From a virus, in the IMG/VR virus record IMGVR_UViG_3300037961_001127, positions 1 to 35,001 of that record: DNA of 35,001 nt. The stretch is one strand, 5' to 3'. This document shows, in pieces, positions 13,928 through 20,322 of this stretch (within the stretch, counting starts at the first letter, position 1; each line of letters begins with the position of its first letter). The position numbers were made by a program, and so were the translations under genes. A model generated the notes under the pieces. That model was not told where the DNA came from. It saw nothing but the letters and a program-made list of their open reading frames with translations, and ran no database searches.

Positions 13928-15763
13928 ATTTTCTTCTAACCCATTGATAATCCAACACATGTTACTTTCAATCGCAATCACACGCTTCTTTTGCAGCGCA
14001 TTTCGTGCGTCGCGGCGTTTTCCGCCGGTTTCGTCGGGTGCCTTGGCATTATGATAGGCGTGCCACACGTCTTTGTGGACGCTTCTGGCGCTCTTATCGA
14101 TCAGCGCCGAGCGCAGTGCCGCCAGCGCGATTTCCTGCTCAAACGTCAGCGCAGATCGGTTGCGCGTGGCCTGCTCATCGGTGCGCTCCAGCACGACGGA
14201 TGTCTCGGAGATCGACGCCGGCACAACCAGCATGTTGAACCGCAGGTCGCCCTCGATAGGTTCAGCGTCTTTCTGTTTCTCGACGCGCAGCGTGACGATG
14301 TCGTCAGACTTGCCGACCATCAGCGACGTGGACACAGCGCCGAGCAGCGAGTTTGAGCCGCGTGCGCCCTGCGCGCTATTCTTGCCCGAATGATGCACCG
14401 CCAGCATTGTGCCGCCTGTATGGCGCTGGATCGTGTCGCAGGCATCGATAAATCTGGCCATCTCCGACGCGCTGTTCTCTTCTGCGCCGTGCATCGAGCG
14501 GTGAACGGTATCGACCACCACCATCGAAAATTGCTTGTCAAGCCGATCAATCGTGTAAAGCAGCCGCGTTATCTCTTCCTCGTCCATAAAGTTAACCGCG
14601 ACGGGGAGAACGTGCATATCGGGCGTCTTGTCCATTCCCTTATGCTTGGACCACGCCTTCCAGCGTTTTGCGAAGCCCCCCACGCCCTCGCCGGCTATAT
14701 ACAGCACGGCACCGCGCTTGGTCTCGTATCCCTGCCACGGGACGCCGTTAGCGACGCTGAGAGCCATATCGATGGCGAGGAATGACTTACCGCTACCCGG
14801 CGAGCCATACATCATTGTGAACGCCTTCTCTGGCAGTAGCTGGTCGATGAGAAACTCAACCGGCGGCATTGACCATACCGCGTCCTGATCGAGCGTCTCG
14901 AAAGGCTCGATCACGTTGCCGTCCGCATCCTCAATCGCGGGCTCATCGCTCGGCTCTGGCTGCGCCGTCACCACAGGCGCGCTGCGGACGATTTCCATAA
15001 GCTCGTCCAGCGTGTGGTCGCTCAGGAAGTCCGCCACGTCGCCCTTCTCTTGCAGCCCCGGCAGGTCAACCCGCTTGATGCGCTCCGCCTTACCCCAGAG
15101 GCTTGCAACCACCTTATCGGCGTGTGTGCGACCCGCCTGATCATTGTCGGGCAGCACGATCACGCTGCGTCCCGCCAAGTGCGCCGAGTGCGTGTCCAGC
15201 CACTTGCCGGACCCACCGTGGTTTGTGGTGGCGACCAGCCCGGCCTCGATCAGTGCGTCGGCACATTTCTCACCCTCGACAATAAAGACGGGCTGATCTG
15301 CGTGCTGCATGATCGCCGGCAGGTTGTACGGCAGCGGCTCGATGTCCTTGACGCTGTGGATGTATCCGCCCTTGCCGTCCGGCCGGCGCAGTCTGAATGA
15401 CTTTGGATACAGCCGGCACGCCTGATACGCCTCGGCGCCGTCTGCGTCATAATATGAGTAGATGCGCTGTATATACTGCTTCGGCTCCAGCGCCTTCTGC
15501 GCCTGCTTCTGTATCCCGAAGTCGCGCTCCAGCACGTCGGCTATGTTGCCGCTGATGCCGAGCTTTCCATATCGCTTGACGATGTCGACGGCTCCGCCGC
15601 CCTCATCAGCCTCGAAATCATACCAAGCGCCTTTTGCCAGATCGAGTTCCTTGCTGCCATTGGTTCCCCAGCGCAGGGTTCGACCTGACTGCGATAGCTT
15701 CGCGTTTGGCTCGCCCCAATAATGACGGGCAATCCTCTCCGCGTGTGCCGCTAAATTTGTCAT
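13922..15763 (-). CDS. TOPRIM primase-RepA-like helicase fusion
   Basis: Start is ATG 15763 (613 residues), an ATGA overlap with the upstream gene; a 19-codon-longer frame is less likely. An N-terminal primase-like module (LRWGTNGSKELDLAKGAWYD, then FEADEGGGAVDIV) lacks zinc cysteines. A TOPRIM domain follows with EGEK (163-166) and DND (206-208). The C-terminal RecA-fold helicase has Walker A GSPGSGKS (320-327), Walker B VVVDT (415-419), HHSGKN (457-462) and GSNSLLGA (469-476), the RepA/AAA_25 pattern. It should open and perhaps prime the replication fork; with no phage polymerase here, host replisome parts must take over. Confidence 0.88.
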   Translation of the reverse strand: MTNLAAHAERIARHYWGEPNAKLSQSGRTLRWGTNGSKELDLAKGAWYDFEADEGGGAVDIVKRYGKLGISGNIADVLERDFGIQKQAQKALEPKQYIQRIYSYYDADGAEAYQACRLYPKSFRLRRPDGKGGYIHSVKDIEPLPYNLPAIMQHADQPVFIVEGEKCADALIEAGLVATTNHGGSGKWLDTHSAHLAGRSVIVLPDNDQAGRTHADKVVASLWGKAERIKRVDLPGLQEKGDVADFLSDHTLDELMEIVRSAPVVTAQPEPSDEPAIEDADGNVIEPFETLDQDAVWSMPPVEFLIDQLLPEKAFTMMYGSPGSGKSFLAIDMALSVANGVPWQGYETKRGAVLYIAGEGVGGFAKRWKAWSKHKGMDKTPDMHVLPVAVNFMDEEEITRLLYTIDRLDKQFSMVVVDTVHRSMHGAEENSASEMARFIDACDTIQRHTGGTMLAVHHSGKNSAQGARGSNSLLGAVSTSLMVGKSDDIVTLRVEKQKDAEPIEGDLRFNMLVVPASISETSVVLERTDEQATRNRSALTFEQEIALAALRSALIDKSARSVHKDVWHAYHNAKAPDETGGKRRDARNALQKKRVIAIESNMCWIINGLEENV

Positions 15764-16581
15764 TCCGTACACTCCCCATCGTCGGCTTGGCAGAAGTACG
15801 CTTCTTCGTCGAATATCCAATCCTGCTGCCGCTGCACAAAATCAACAAATTCTGACAGGTTTCTACCTTTTCTGAAGGTTGCACCCGTCATCTCTTCCAT
15901 CCGCATCCACCACTGGGCCTTGTCTGGATATTCTCTTGCCATAGCAGCAAGCGTCGCTTCGCTTTTCAAAAAGCAAAAATCACAGTTACCCTTCGGGGTA
16001 GAGCCAGCGGCGTTTGACAGGCGCAAGTCAAATGGCTGTGCTGCCCAAAACGCAGCCACATCTAGCTTTGAGACGCCAGCATCATGCAGCGGGTACCAGT
16101 ATGACCAGCGATCCTTGCTGTCTGTCTTGGCTCGGTGCCTCTCGTCAGCGCGGATGCCGACTGCTGCCGTCCAACGCTGCCAACCTAATGACTTGAGGTA
16201 TCGCTTCATTGGCAAGATTTTCAAATCTTGCGTACAGTAACGCCAAGCCACATTTGGCAAAGTCTTGCGAAAACGTAGCAAGACCTCAAACGGCTCCCCA
16301 AACATGCTGCACGAATTGTGGTTGACCACCTTATAGCCAGCCTTGCCATCTGGCCGATCATACTCAACCCACACAATCGGCACACCCCAACGCGAAGCGC
16401 ACTCCTGCACAAAATCCAAAGTCTCAGGCATCTCGCGCCCAGTGTTGGCGAAGGTCACCTGACATCGATCCGGCAGGTCACCATTCGCCTCAAGTATCTG
16501 ATGCAGCATATAGGCGCTTGTGCGGCCACCACTGAAGCTGACCTGCACATTGCCGTCTGGCAACTTATAAAAATTTGTCAT
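15760..16581 (-). CDS. PAPS-reductase-family (adenosine-nucleotide alpha-hydrolase) enzyme
   Basis: The 273-residue protein has the PP-loop SFSGGRTSAYML (SGGRTS at 17-22), FANTGRE (44-50), RYCTQDLKILP (C116), GIRADE (142-147) and GNCDFC (C200, C203). This set identifies the COG0175-type family that activates or transfers sulfur, also used in tRNA thiolation and DNA phosphorothioation (DndC-like). The Cys positions could hold an iron-sulfur cluster. Its substrate cannot be told from sequence: sulfate reduction, tRNA thiolation and DNA sulfur modification are all possible. It overlaps the primase-helicase as ATGA, so the two are made together. Its leader GGGAGACACAGC resembles the early-gene leader. 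Confidence 0.82.
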   Translation of the reverse strand: MTNFYKLPDGNVQVSFSGGRTSAYMLHQILEANGDLPDRCQVTFANTGREMPETLDFVQECASRWGVPIVWVEYDRPDGKAGYKVVNHNSCSMFGEPFEVLLRFRKTLPNVAWRYCTQDLKILPMKRYLKSLGWQRWTAAVGIRADERHRAKTDSKDRWSYWYPLHDAGVSKLDVAAFWAAQPFDLRLSNAAGSTPKGNCDFCFLKSEATLAAMAREYPDKAQWWMRMEEMTGATFRKGRNLSEFVDFVQRQQDWIFDEEAYFCQADDGECTE

Positions 16582-16613
16582 GCTGTGTCTCCCAGCCGTC
16601 TCCCTTTTTTAAC

Positions 16614-16650
16614 GCCCCGGCGGCGGGGGGAGACTTCCCACCGCCGGAGC
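16614..16650 (-). promoter_or_regulatory. Strong hairpin after the SSB-like gene
   Basis: Arms GCCCCGGCGG (16614-16623) and CCGCCGGAGC (16641-16650) pair over 10 positions with one G-U, and the 17-nt loop can pair further (GGGA with TCCC). On the minus-strand transcript it follows the stop of the SSB-like gene by about 8 nt. No T-run follows, so it is more likely an attenuator or RNA-stabilising structure than a full terminator. It resembles the hairpin after the capsid gene in position. Confidence 0.55.
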
Positions 16651-16657
16651 TACCGCA

Positions 16658-17296
16658 TCAGAACAGGTTGCTGCCACTCGGCTGTGCTGCCGGAGGTTGC
16701 TGCGTCGCCATTGGCGTCGCCTGCATCGGTGCGGGTTCTTGTGGCGCGGCGTCGCCATCAAACATCGCCGGCCTGTCGATCCACTCGGTGATCGACCACT
16801 GGGGAACCTTGAAGCGCAACTCACCCTGCGGCGAATTGATCTTGATGGTCTCGGCTGCGTGGACCGTGACTACCGGAACCTTGCCCGGATTTGCCGCAGC
16901 CTGCGCCTCATACTGGTTGTGAAGATCATCCATCGCACGCAGTACAGTTTTCGCAGAATGTGAAAATTCGCGAAGGCCAAGCTCACGCGACGCGATCCGT
17001 ACTCGGAAGGCTTGCTTGTGATCTTCGGAAGGCTTGGCGGGCATCTGTCCGTCAGAGGCTTTGACCATTTGAAAGTCAGGCGCGCCTGATGCGAATGAGA
17101 GCCATCCAACTTCGATCTCACCCAAGTCCATTGCGAACGAGATGGGAAGTGCCAATTCCTTTTCATCTTTGACCCACACTCCGTCCGCACCTTGTGTACG
17201 GTCCTGTTGGATGAAGTCGCCCGCCTTTGCGTCCCACTTCACAATTGGAAGAATGTCACCGCTCGATGCGGTTGTCGTGTTAAATCCTAACGCCAT
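16658..17296 (-). CDS. Putative single-stranded-DNA-binding protein
   Basis: The 212-residue product begins MALGFNTTTASSGDILPIVK and has a folded core to about residue 170 (IEVGWLSFASGAPDFQMVKA, LRFKVPQWSITEWIDRP), then a disordered Pro/Gln/Met-rich tail ending PSGSNLF. A globular domain plus a long disordered tail that ends in a hydrophobic/aromatic residue is the build of phage SSB proteins. Homologues in marine phages are listed either as hypothetical or as ssDNA-binding. It sits between the nuclease genes and the primase-helicase. The ribosome-binding site is AGGAG. The family match is from memory and not certain. Confidence 0.6.
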   Translation of the reverse strand: MALGFNTTTASSGDILPIVKWDAKAGDFIQQDRTQGADGVWVKDEKELALPISFAMDLGEIEVGWLSFASGAPDFQMVKASDGQMPAKPSEDHKQAFRVRIASRELGLREFSHSAKTVLRAMDDLHNQYEAQAAANPGKVPVVTVHAAETIKINSPQGELRFKVPQWSITEWIDRPAMFDGDAAPQEPAPMQATPMATQQPPAAQPSGSNLF

Positions 17297-17309
17297 AGCT
17301 TCATTTCTC

Positions 17310-17747
17310 CTAAACGCTAACGTCAGTTGATGTTTGGCTGATTATGTCCAGCCGCTCGATTGGGTAGTAGGCGCAGACATCGTGATCCTGCGGATCGTTT
17401 CTGTCTGACCGACCACCCGGTCCTACCGAGAAGTCTGCCGCGAAATCCAGTCGCGCCAGCCCGTCACGGTAAAGCAGAATGAGGTAACAGGGCAAGCCCG
17501 TTGCCTCGGTAAGCATCTTTGCGTGCATGACCTTGCTGAGTGAGATCATGACCGTCGGATATGTTTTCATGTCGCAGCGCCGTGCCTTCACCTCAGCGAA
17601 CCCGATGGGCTGACCACCCTTCCGCAGCAGCCAGTCGAGCCGGTACTGGACCGGCAGCTTGTACACCTCGACGCCGATATTCTCCAGCGCGTCGGCGACC
17701 AGCCGCTCATTGTCCAAGTCTCGCTTGCTCTCGTATCTAGGACGCAT
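17310..17747 (-). CDS. PD-(D/E)XK nuclease I
   Basis: The 145-residue protein carries a clean nuclease core: RLDWLLRKGGQPIGFAEVKA gives D38, then E52-V-K54 after a beta-hairpin, preceded by a helix (LDNERLVADALENIGVEVYK). This is the minimal PD-(D/E)XK arrangement of small phage resolvases and VRR-NUC-like nucleases. All catalytic residues are present. It overlaps the second nuclease gene by 11 nt. A role in resolving recombination or packaging intermediates, alongside the early YqaJ-type exonuclease, is a reasonable inference. The specific subfamily is not clear. Confidence 0.78.
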   Translation of the reverse strand: MRPRYESKRDLDNERLVADALENIGVEVYKLPVQYRLDWLLRKGGQPIGFAEVKARRCDMKTYPTVMISLSKVMHAKMLTEATGLPCYLILLYRDGLARLDFAADFSVGPGGRSDRNDPQDHDVCAYYPIERLDIISQTSTDVSV

Positions 17748-18177
17748 CGGTGAGCAACTCCCTGACCAGCATCATCGCGGTGCGCGTGTCCATCTCAACG
17801 GCATAGCTCCAGTCCAGCGCGCTGGTATCGCGGCAGCCTTTGTACTCAATCGGCAGGCCAGCACGCACCACTGCCTCTGCCGGCATGCGCCATTTCCATT
17901 GCTGGTGGTTGTACTTGTAAACGAGCAGCGGGAGCTTTTGGCACGCGCGTGCAGCGGCACATGCCTGATCCCACCACGCGGGTTGCGCCGCGCACCCAGC
18001 CTTGTATCGCTTCACTTCGATGCAGAACGGGAAGTCAGGATCGTCGCATATCAGGTCGCCGTGTTCAGCCGCGCGGTACTGCTCAAGGTCGCGCTTGAAC
18101 GCGATCCCAAGCTCGTCCAGCAGCAGCTTGGCAATCTCGCGTTCTGCGGCGGCGCCCTTAGCCCTGCCGTTCGTCAC
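17737..18177 (-). CDS. PD-(D/E)XK nuclease II (Holliday-junction-resolvase-like)
   Basis: The 146-residue protein starts MTNGRAKGAAAEREIAKLLL, the RxKGxxxERE helix typical of archaeal Hjc-type and phage resolvases (E12). The core HGDLICDDPDFPFCIEVKRY gives D41 and E54-V-K56. Several Trp and Cys residues follow (PAWWDQACAAARACQ). All catalytic positions are intact. The start is GTG 18177, inside the end of the 55-codon gene upstream, and the end overlaps nuclease I. Two adjacent small nucleases of the same fold is unusual; they differ enough to have separate substrates. Confidence 0.82.
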   Translation of the reverse strand: MTNGRAKGAAAEREIAKLLLDELGIAFKRDLEQYRAAEHGDLICDDPDFPFCIEVKRYKAGCAAQPAWWDQACAAARACQKLPLLVYKYNHQQWKWRMPAEAVVRAGLPIEYKGCRDTSALDWSYAVEMDTRTAMMLVRELLTDAS

Positions 18178-18325
18178 GCTCTGCCCGCCGTGCTTCGATT
18201 GCGTCGCTGATCAACTCATCCGCCAGCGCGGAAAGGCTCCGCTGCGGCGAAATCTCAAGCTCCTCACGCAACATTTGTTTGGTCGATGCGCGCAGTCTCA
18301 ATAATTGTTGTTCGATATCAGACAC
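18158..18325 (-). CDS. 55-residue helical protein, first gene of the minus-strand operon
   Basis: GTG 18325 with a GAGAGGG ribosome-binding site opens the frame MSDIEQQLLRLRASTKQMLR, then EELEISPQRSLSALADELIS and DAIEARRAERDERQG, ending TAA. It overlaps nuclease II by 20 nt. The protein is fully helical and charged, compatible with a small DNA-binding or partner protein, but no motif is diagnostic. It is the promoter-proximal minus-strand gene, facing the early promoter, so a regulatory role would not surprise. It was found by reading the gap with a GTG start. Confidence 0.6.
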   Translation of the reverse strand: MSDIEQQLLRLRASTKQMLREELEISPQRSLSALADELISDAIEARRAERDERQG

Positions 18326-18366
18326 TTGACCCTCTCAAAAAATCGTTATCAAAACGCTATAAAGTG

Positions 18367-18396
18367 CTTGTATCACCTTGATATAATTGCTACAAG
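18367..18396 (+). promoter_or_regulatory. Early promoter with overlapping operator dyads
   Basis: The sequence TGATATAAT at 18379-18387 is a consensus extended -10 element (TGN plus TATAAT) aimed at the plus-strand cassette; the -35 region is weak, as allowed for this class. Two dyads overlap it: TATCACCTTGATA (18371-18383, 5-bp arms) and CTTGTA (18367-18372) paired with TACAAG (18391-18396). A protein bound here would cover the promoter. The expected transcript start is about 18394. The minus-strand operon must also start near here, but I see no clear promoter for it. Confidence 0.6.
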
Positions 18397-18414
18397 ATAT
18401 ACATAAGGTAAACA

Positions 18415-18435
18415 CATCGAAGGGAGACACCGATG
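18415..18435 (+). promoter_or_regulatory. Early leader copy A (ribosome-binding site)
   Basis: This contains CGAAGGGAGACACCGATG, the first of four near-identical leaders. GGGAG is the ribosome-binding site, and the final ATG starts the 160-residue gene. Unlike copies B, C and D it lacks the upstream GGCCCCGCCCC segment, since it follows the promoter rather than another gene. Confidence 0.8.
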
Positions 18436-18915
18436 ACCGACCACCAGACCCACCTTCCAAACTGCGGCCCAGTCGCCGTCGCCTATGCCGTCCGCGCCGA
18501 CATCGACCCCGGTCGCTTTGGCCGCGTTGACAGCAGCTACGTCAACGACGTGATGCGCCACATGAAGGCCACCTTCAATAAGGGCGCTCGCTGGCAGGGC
18601 CGCAGCAACCTCTCGCAGCTTTGCAAGATGCTCGACCTGTACGGCATCAAGCACAAGGCCACCCGCCGCGTCTCTGGCTACAGCCTCAAGCGCTGGGTCG
18701 ATATGGAGACCCGCGCGGGTCGCAGCTACATCGTCCGCACCGGAGGTCATTTCCAGTTTGTCCGTGGCGGCTTGGTCAGCGACCAGTACGAGACTGCCGC
18801 CGCCGATGACTTCCATCTGGGCCGCAAGCGCGTGACCCACGTCATCGAGATCATCGAGCGTGAGCGCGACGACAGCTTCGCTCAGGAATTGTTCCGCAAC
18901 TGGGCGGCGGCCTAA
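18433..18915 (+). CDS. Early papain-like cysteine-peptidase-fold protein (candidate)
   Basis: The 160-residue protein has NCGPVAVAYAV (C11) at its N-terminus and RSYIVRTGGHFQFVRGGLVS then DQ (H106, D117) in the second half. A Cys-Gly-Pro-x-Ala start followed by GGHF and a beta-strand ending in an acidic residue is the order seen in C39-like and related papain-fold peptidases and transglutaminase-like proteins. I assign the fold tentatively; no named phage family comes to mind. It is the first gene after the early promoter, where host-takeover functions are often found. It could modify a host protein or simply be a structural relative without activity. Confidence 0.7.
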   Translation: MTDHQTHLPNCGPVAVAYAVRADIDPGRFGRVDSSYVNDVMRHMKATFNKGARWQGRSNLSQLCKMLDLYGIKHKATRRVSGYSLKRWVDMETRAGRSYIVRTGGHFQFVRGGLVSDQYETAAADDFHLGRKRVTHVIEIIERERDDSFAQELFRNWAAA

Positions 18916-18954
18916 CGGCCCCGCCCCAACCATCATCGAAGGGAGACACCGATG
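18903..18954 (+). repeat. Early leader copy B (44-bp exact repeat with copy D)
   Basis: Bases 18903-18946 are identical to 19795-19838. The shared block covers the last three Ala codons and the TAA of the upstream gene, the GGCCCCGCCCC segment, CCAACCATCAT and GAAGGGAGA. It then continues CACCGATG into the 177-residue gene. The repeat therefore includes coding sequence, so both upstream proteins end in Ala-Ala-Ala. Confidence 0.85.
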
Positions 18955-19485
18955 ACCTACGTTACTGAATTCGTTATCGAGGAAACTACTTTCCACACCA
19001 TCGACGGCGTCGAGACCGAGACCAGCCGCCACATTCGTGACAGCCGTCAGTTCGACGACCTTGCCGCAGCGCAGGAGCATGCCGAGGCTTCGCAGGATCG
19101 CTTCAACAAATACGCCTTCCAGAATGGCGGCGGTGTTCGCTCGGAGTGCAAGGTTGTGCCGGTCAAGCTCGGCTTCGCCAACAACGCCCTCTACTCTGAC
19201 GTTGAGCCGTTTGAGATCGTCCGGGTCGTCAGCGACAAGACAATCGATGTCCGCGCTATGGACGCCGAGATGGCAGACGACTGGCGGCCAGAGATGGTGA
19301 GCGGCGGCTTCAGCTTCCACTGCACCAACAACGCTGACCAGCGTAAGGCGTGGGTCATCACCTCAAACGACGCCAACCCTGTTGTCCGTATCCGTAAGCA
19401 GAAAAACGGGACTTGGTACAACAAGAGCAACGGCCGCTTCTTCTTGGCCGAGCAGCCTGCCAAGAAATACGACTTCAACTTCTAA
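18952..19485 (+). CDS. Conserved early phage protein
   Basis: The 177-residue product begins MTYVTEFVIEETTFHTIDGV. A conserved C-terminal domain runs from about residue 80: YSDVEPFEIVRVVSDKTIDV, RAMDAE, VSGGFSFHCTNN, WVITSN, VVRIRKQKNGTWYN, then GRFFLAEQPAKKYDFNF. This second part recurs in early proteins of unrelated phages and is listed as hypothetical. It looks like a small beta-rich domain, with conserved HC and NN positions that could bind a ligand. Function is unknown. The start is fixed by leader copy B. Confidence 0.78.
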   Translation: MTYVTEFVIEETTFHTIDGVETETSRHIRDSRQFDDLAAAQEHAEASQDRFNKYAFQNGGGVRSECKVVPVKLGFANNALYSDVEPFEIVRVVSDKTIDVRAMDAEMADDWRPEMVSGGFSFHCTNNADQRKAWVITSNDANPVVRIRKQKNGTWYNKSNGRFFLAEQPAKKYDFNF

Positions 19486-19491
19486 TCAACC

Positions 19492-19540
19492 GGCGGGGCT
19501 TCGGCCCCGCCCCAACCACCATCGAAGGGAGACACCGATG
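19492..19540 (+). promoter_or_regulatory. Early leader copy C with perfect UUCG hairpin
   Basis: GGCGGGGC (19492-19499), TTCG (19500-19503) and GCCCCGCC (19504-19511) form an 8-bp stem with a stable tetraloop. CCAACCACCAT and CGAAGGGAGACACCGATG follow. No T-run follows the stem, so it is an intercistronic RNA structure rather than a terminator. It may protect or process the mRNA between genes. Confidence 0.8.
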
Positions 19541-19807
19541 AAGAAACTTACCAAAGCGCAGCTTGAGACTTTCGTGGACTTTGCCTGCCACCAGCACAAG
19601 GCAGAAGCTCACAACCGGAAGGCGGCCTCTGTGCTTGTCAGTGAGGACGATTACGACGAGTATGCTCGCCTTAGCCGCATCTCTTATAAGCACGCCACTG
19701 TCGCCGTAAACATCGCGCGCGACGAGCTTGGCATGACTGATGAGCAAATCGACAAGTGCCATCACCTGCTCATTACTTGGGCGAACGCTTACGAGGCGGC
19801 GGCCTAA
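19538..19807 (+). CDS. Small helical early protein
   Basis: The start is ATG 19538, set by leader copy C; the frame extends upstream but without support. The 89-residue product (MKKLTKAQLETFVDFACHQH, then KAEAHNRKAASVLVSEDDYD) is predicted to be nearly all helical, with two Cys-His neighbours (ACHQHK, KCHHLL). No family is recognised. It ends in Ala-Ala-Ala within the 44-bp repeat shared with the 160-residue gene. Expression with the other early genes is the only guide to its role. Confidence 0.7.
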   Translation: MKKLTKAQLETFVDFACHQHKAEAHNRKAASVLVSEDDYDEYARLSRISYKHATVAVNIARDELGMTDEQIDKCHHLLITWANAYEAAA

Positions 19808-19847
19808 CGGCCCCGCCCCAACCATCATCGAAGGGAGATACACGATG
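19795..19847 (+). repeat. Early leader copy D (44-bp exact repeat with copy B)
   Basis: Bases 19795-19838 equal 18903-18946. After the shared block the leader diverges slightly (TACACGATG in place of CACCGATG), keeping GGGAGA and the ATG of the 114-residue gene. The identity across stop codon, GC-rich segment and ribosome-binding site suggests recent copying or strong selection on RNA structure. Confidence 0.85.
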
Positions 19848-20189
19848 GGAAATTCACGCACACGCAGTATCAACTACAAGCCGCGTTATACGCAGATGGA
19901 GGCGTATGACATGCTGCCTCAGATCGTGCAGCGCGCGCTTCAAGATGGTCCGCAGGAATGGGACAGTGGTTATTTCCTGCGCCAGTTTCGCAAAGCCATT
20001 AAGGACGGCTGGACAGAAGAACGCGCGGCCCGGTTTGTCGCGAGGAATGTTTGGCACGCGCACCAGCGCGAGATCAGGGACGGTCACTGCTGGCGGGATC
20101 GTAAGCCCGGCCAGAAGTGGTCCGACGTTCCGCCGTCGCCGCATGTTGAAGCGCAGGCCACGATGGCTGCGGTATGGAGCAAGCCGTGA
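19845..20189 (+). CDS. Early hypothetical protein
   Basis: The start is ATG 19845, behind leader copy D (114 residues). The product is basic and helical: NYKPRYTQMEAYDMLPQIVQ, WDSGYFLRQFRKAIKDGWTE, ERAARFVARNVWHAHQREI, with a Trp/His/Arg-rich C-terminal stretch (HCWRDRKPGQKWSD). No known family is recognised. Its stop overlaps the next start as GTGA. The charge would suit nucleic-acid or nucleoprotein binding, but nothing is diagnostic. Confidence 0.68.
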   Translation: MGNSRTRSINYKPRYTQMEAYDMLPQIVQRALQDGPQEWDSGYFLRQFRKAIKDGWTEERAARFVARNVWHAHQREIRDGHCWRDRKPGQKWSDVPPSPHVEAQATMAAVWSKP

Positions 20190-20305
20190 ACTGGCGCTCA
20201 GAGATTGCGGGGGCCATCATCCTGATGGCCTTCGCATTAGGGTGGCTCGACATCTTCGGGCCGCAATACACTTGGTGGGCTTTGATCTACCACTTTGGTC
20301 AATGA
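20186..20305 (+). CDS. 39-residue early membrane peptide
   Basis: GTG 20186 overlaps the upstream stop as GTGA and has GGAG 7 nt before it. The frame reads VNWRSEIAGAIILMAFALGW, then LDIFGPQYTWWALIYHFGQ. The first hydrophobic stretch (residues 8-24) is long enough for one membrane segment, and the second half is aromatic. Single-span early peptides in phages often act at the inner membrane, for example in superinfection exclusion; that is only a possibility here. It is easily missed because of size and GTG start. Confidence 0.6.
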   Translation: MNWRSEIAGAIILMAFALGWLDIFGPQYTWWALIYHFGQ

Positions 20306-20322
20306 GAAAGGGAGACCGAAAA

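Noticed and set aside
13922-15820. Longer start of the primase-helicase at 15820
   Set aside because: The extra 19 residues are Arg-rich and overlap the upstream gene by 61 nt, while ATG 15763 gives the ATGA overlap used across this operon.
18373-19320. A 315-codon open frame on the minus strand opposite the first early genes
   Set aside because: It has no ribosome-binding site, its protein has shadow-like Val/Ala/Asp/His composition, and the opposite strand holds two well-supported genes with leaders. It is a by-product of GC-rich codon use.
19492-19511. Terminator between early genes
   Set aside because: The stem is perfect but is followed by CCAACCACC rather than a T-run, so it is better seen as an intercistronic RNA structure.
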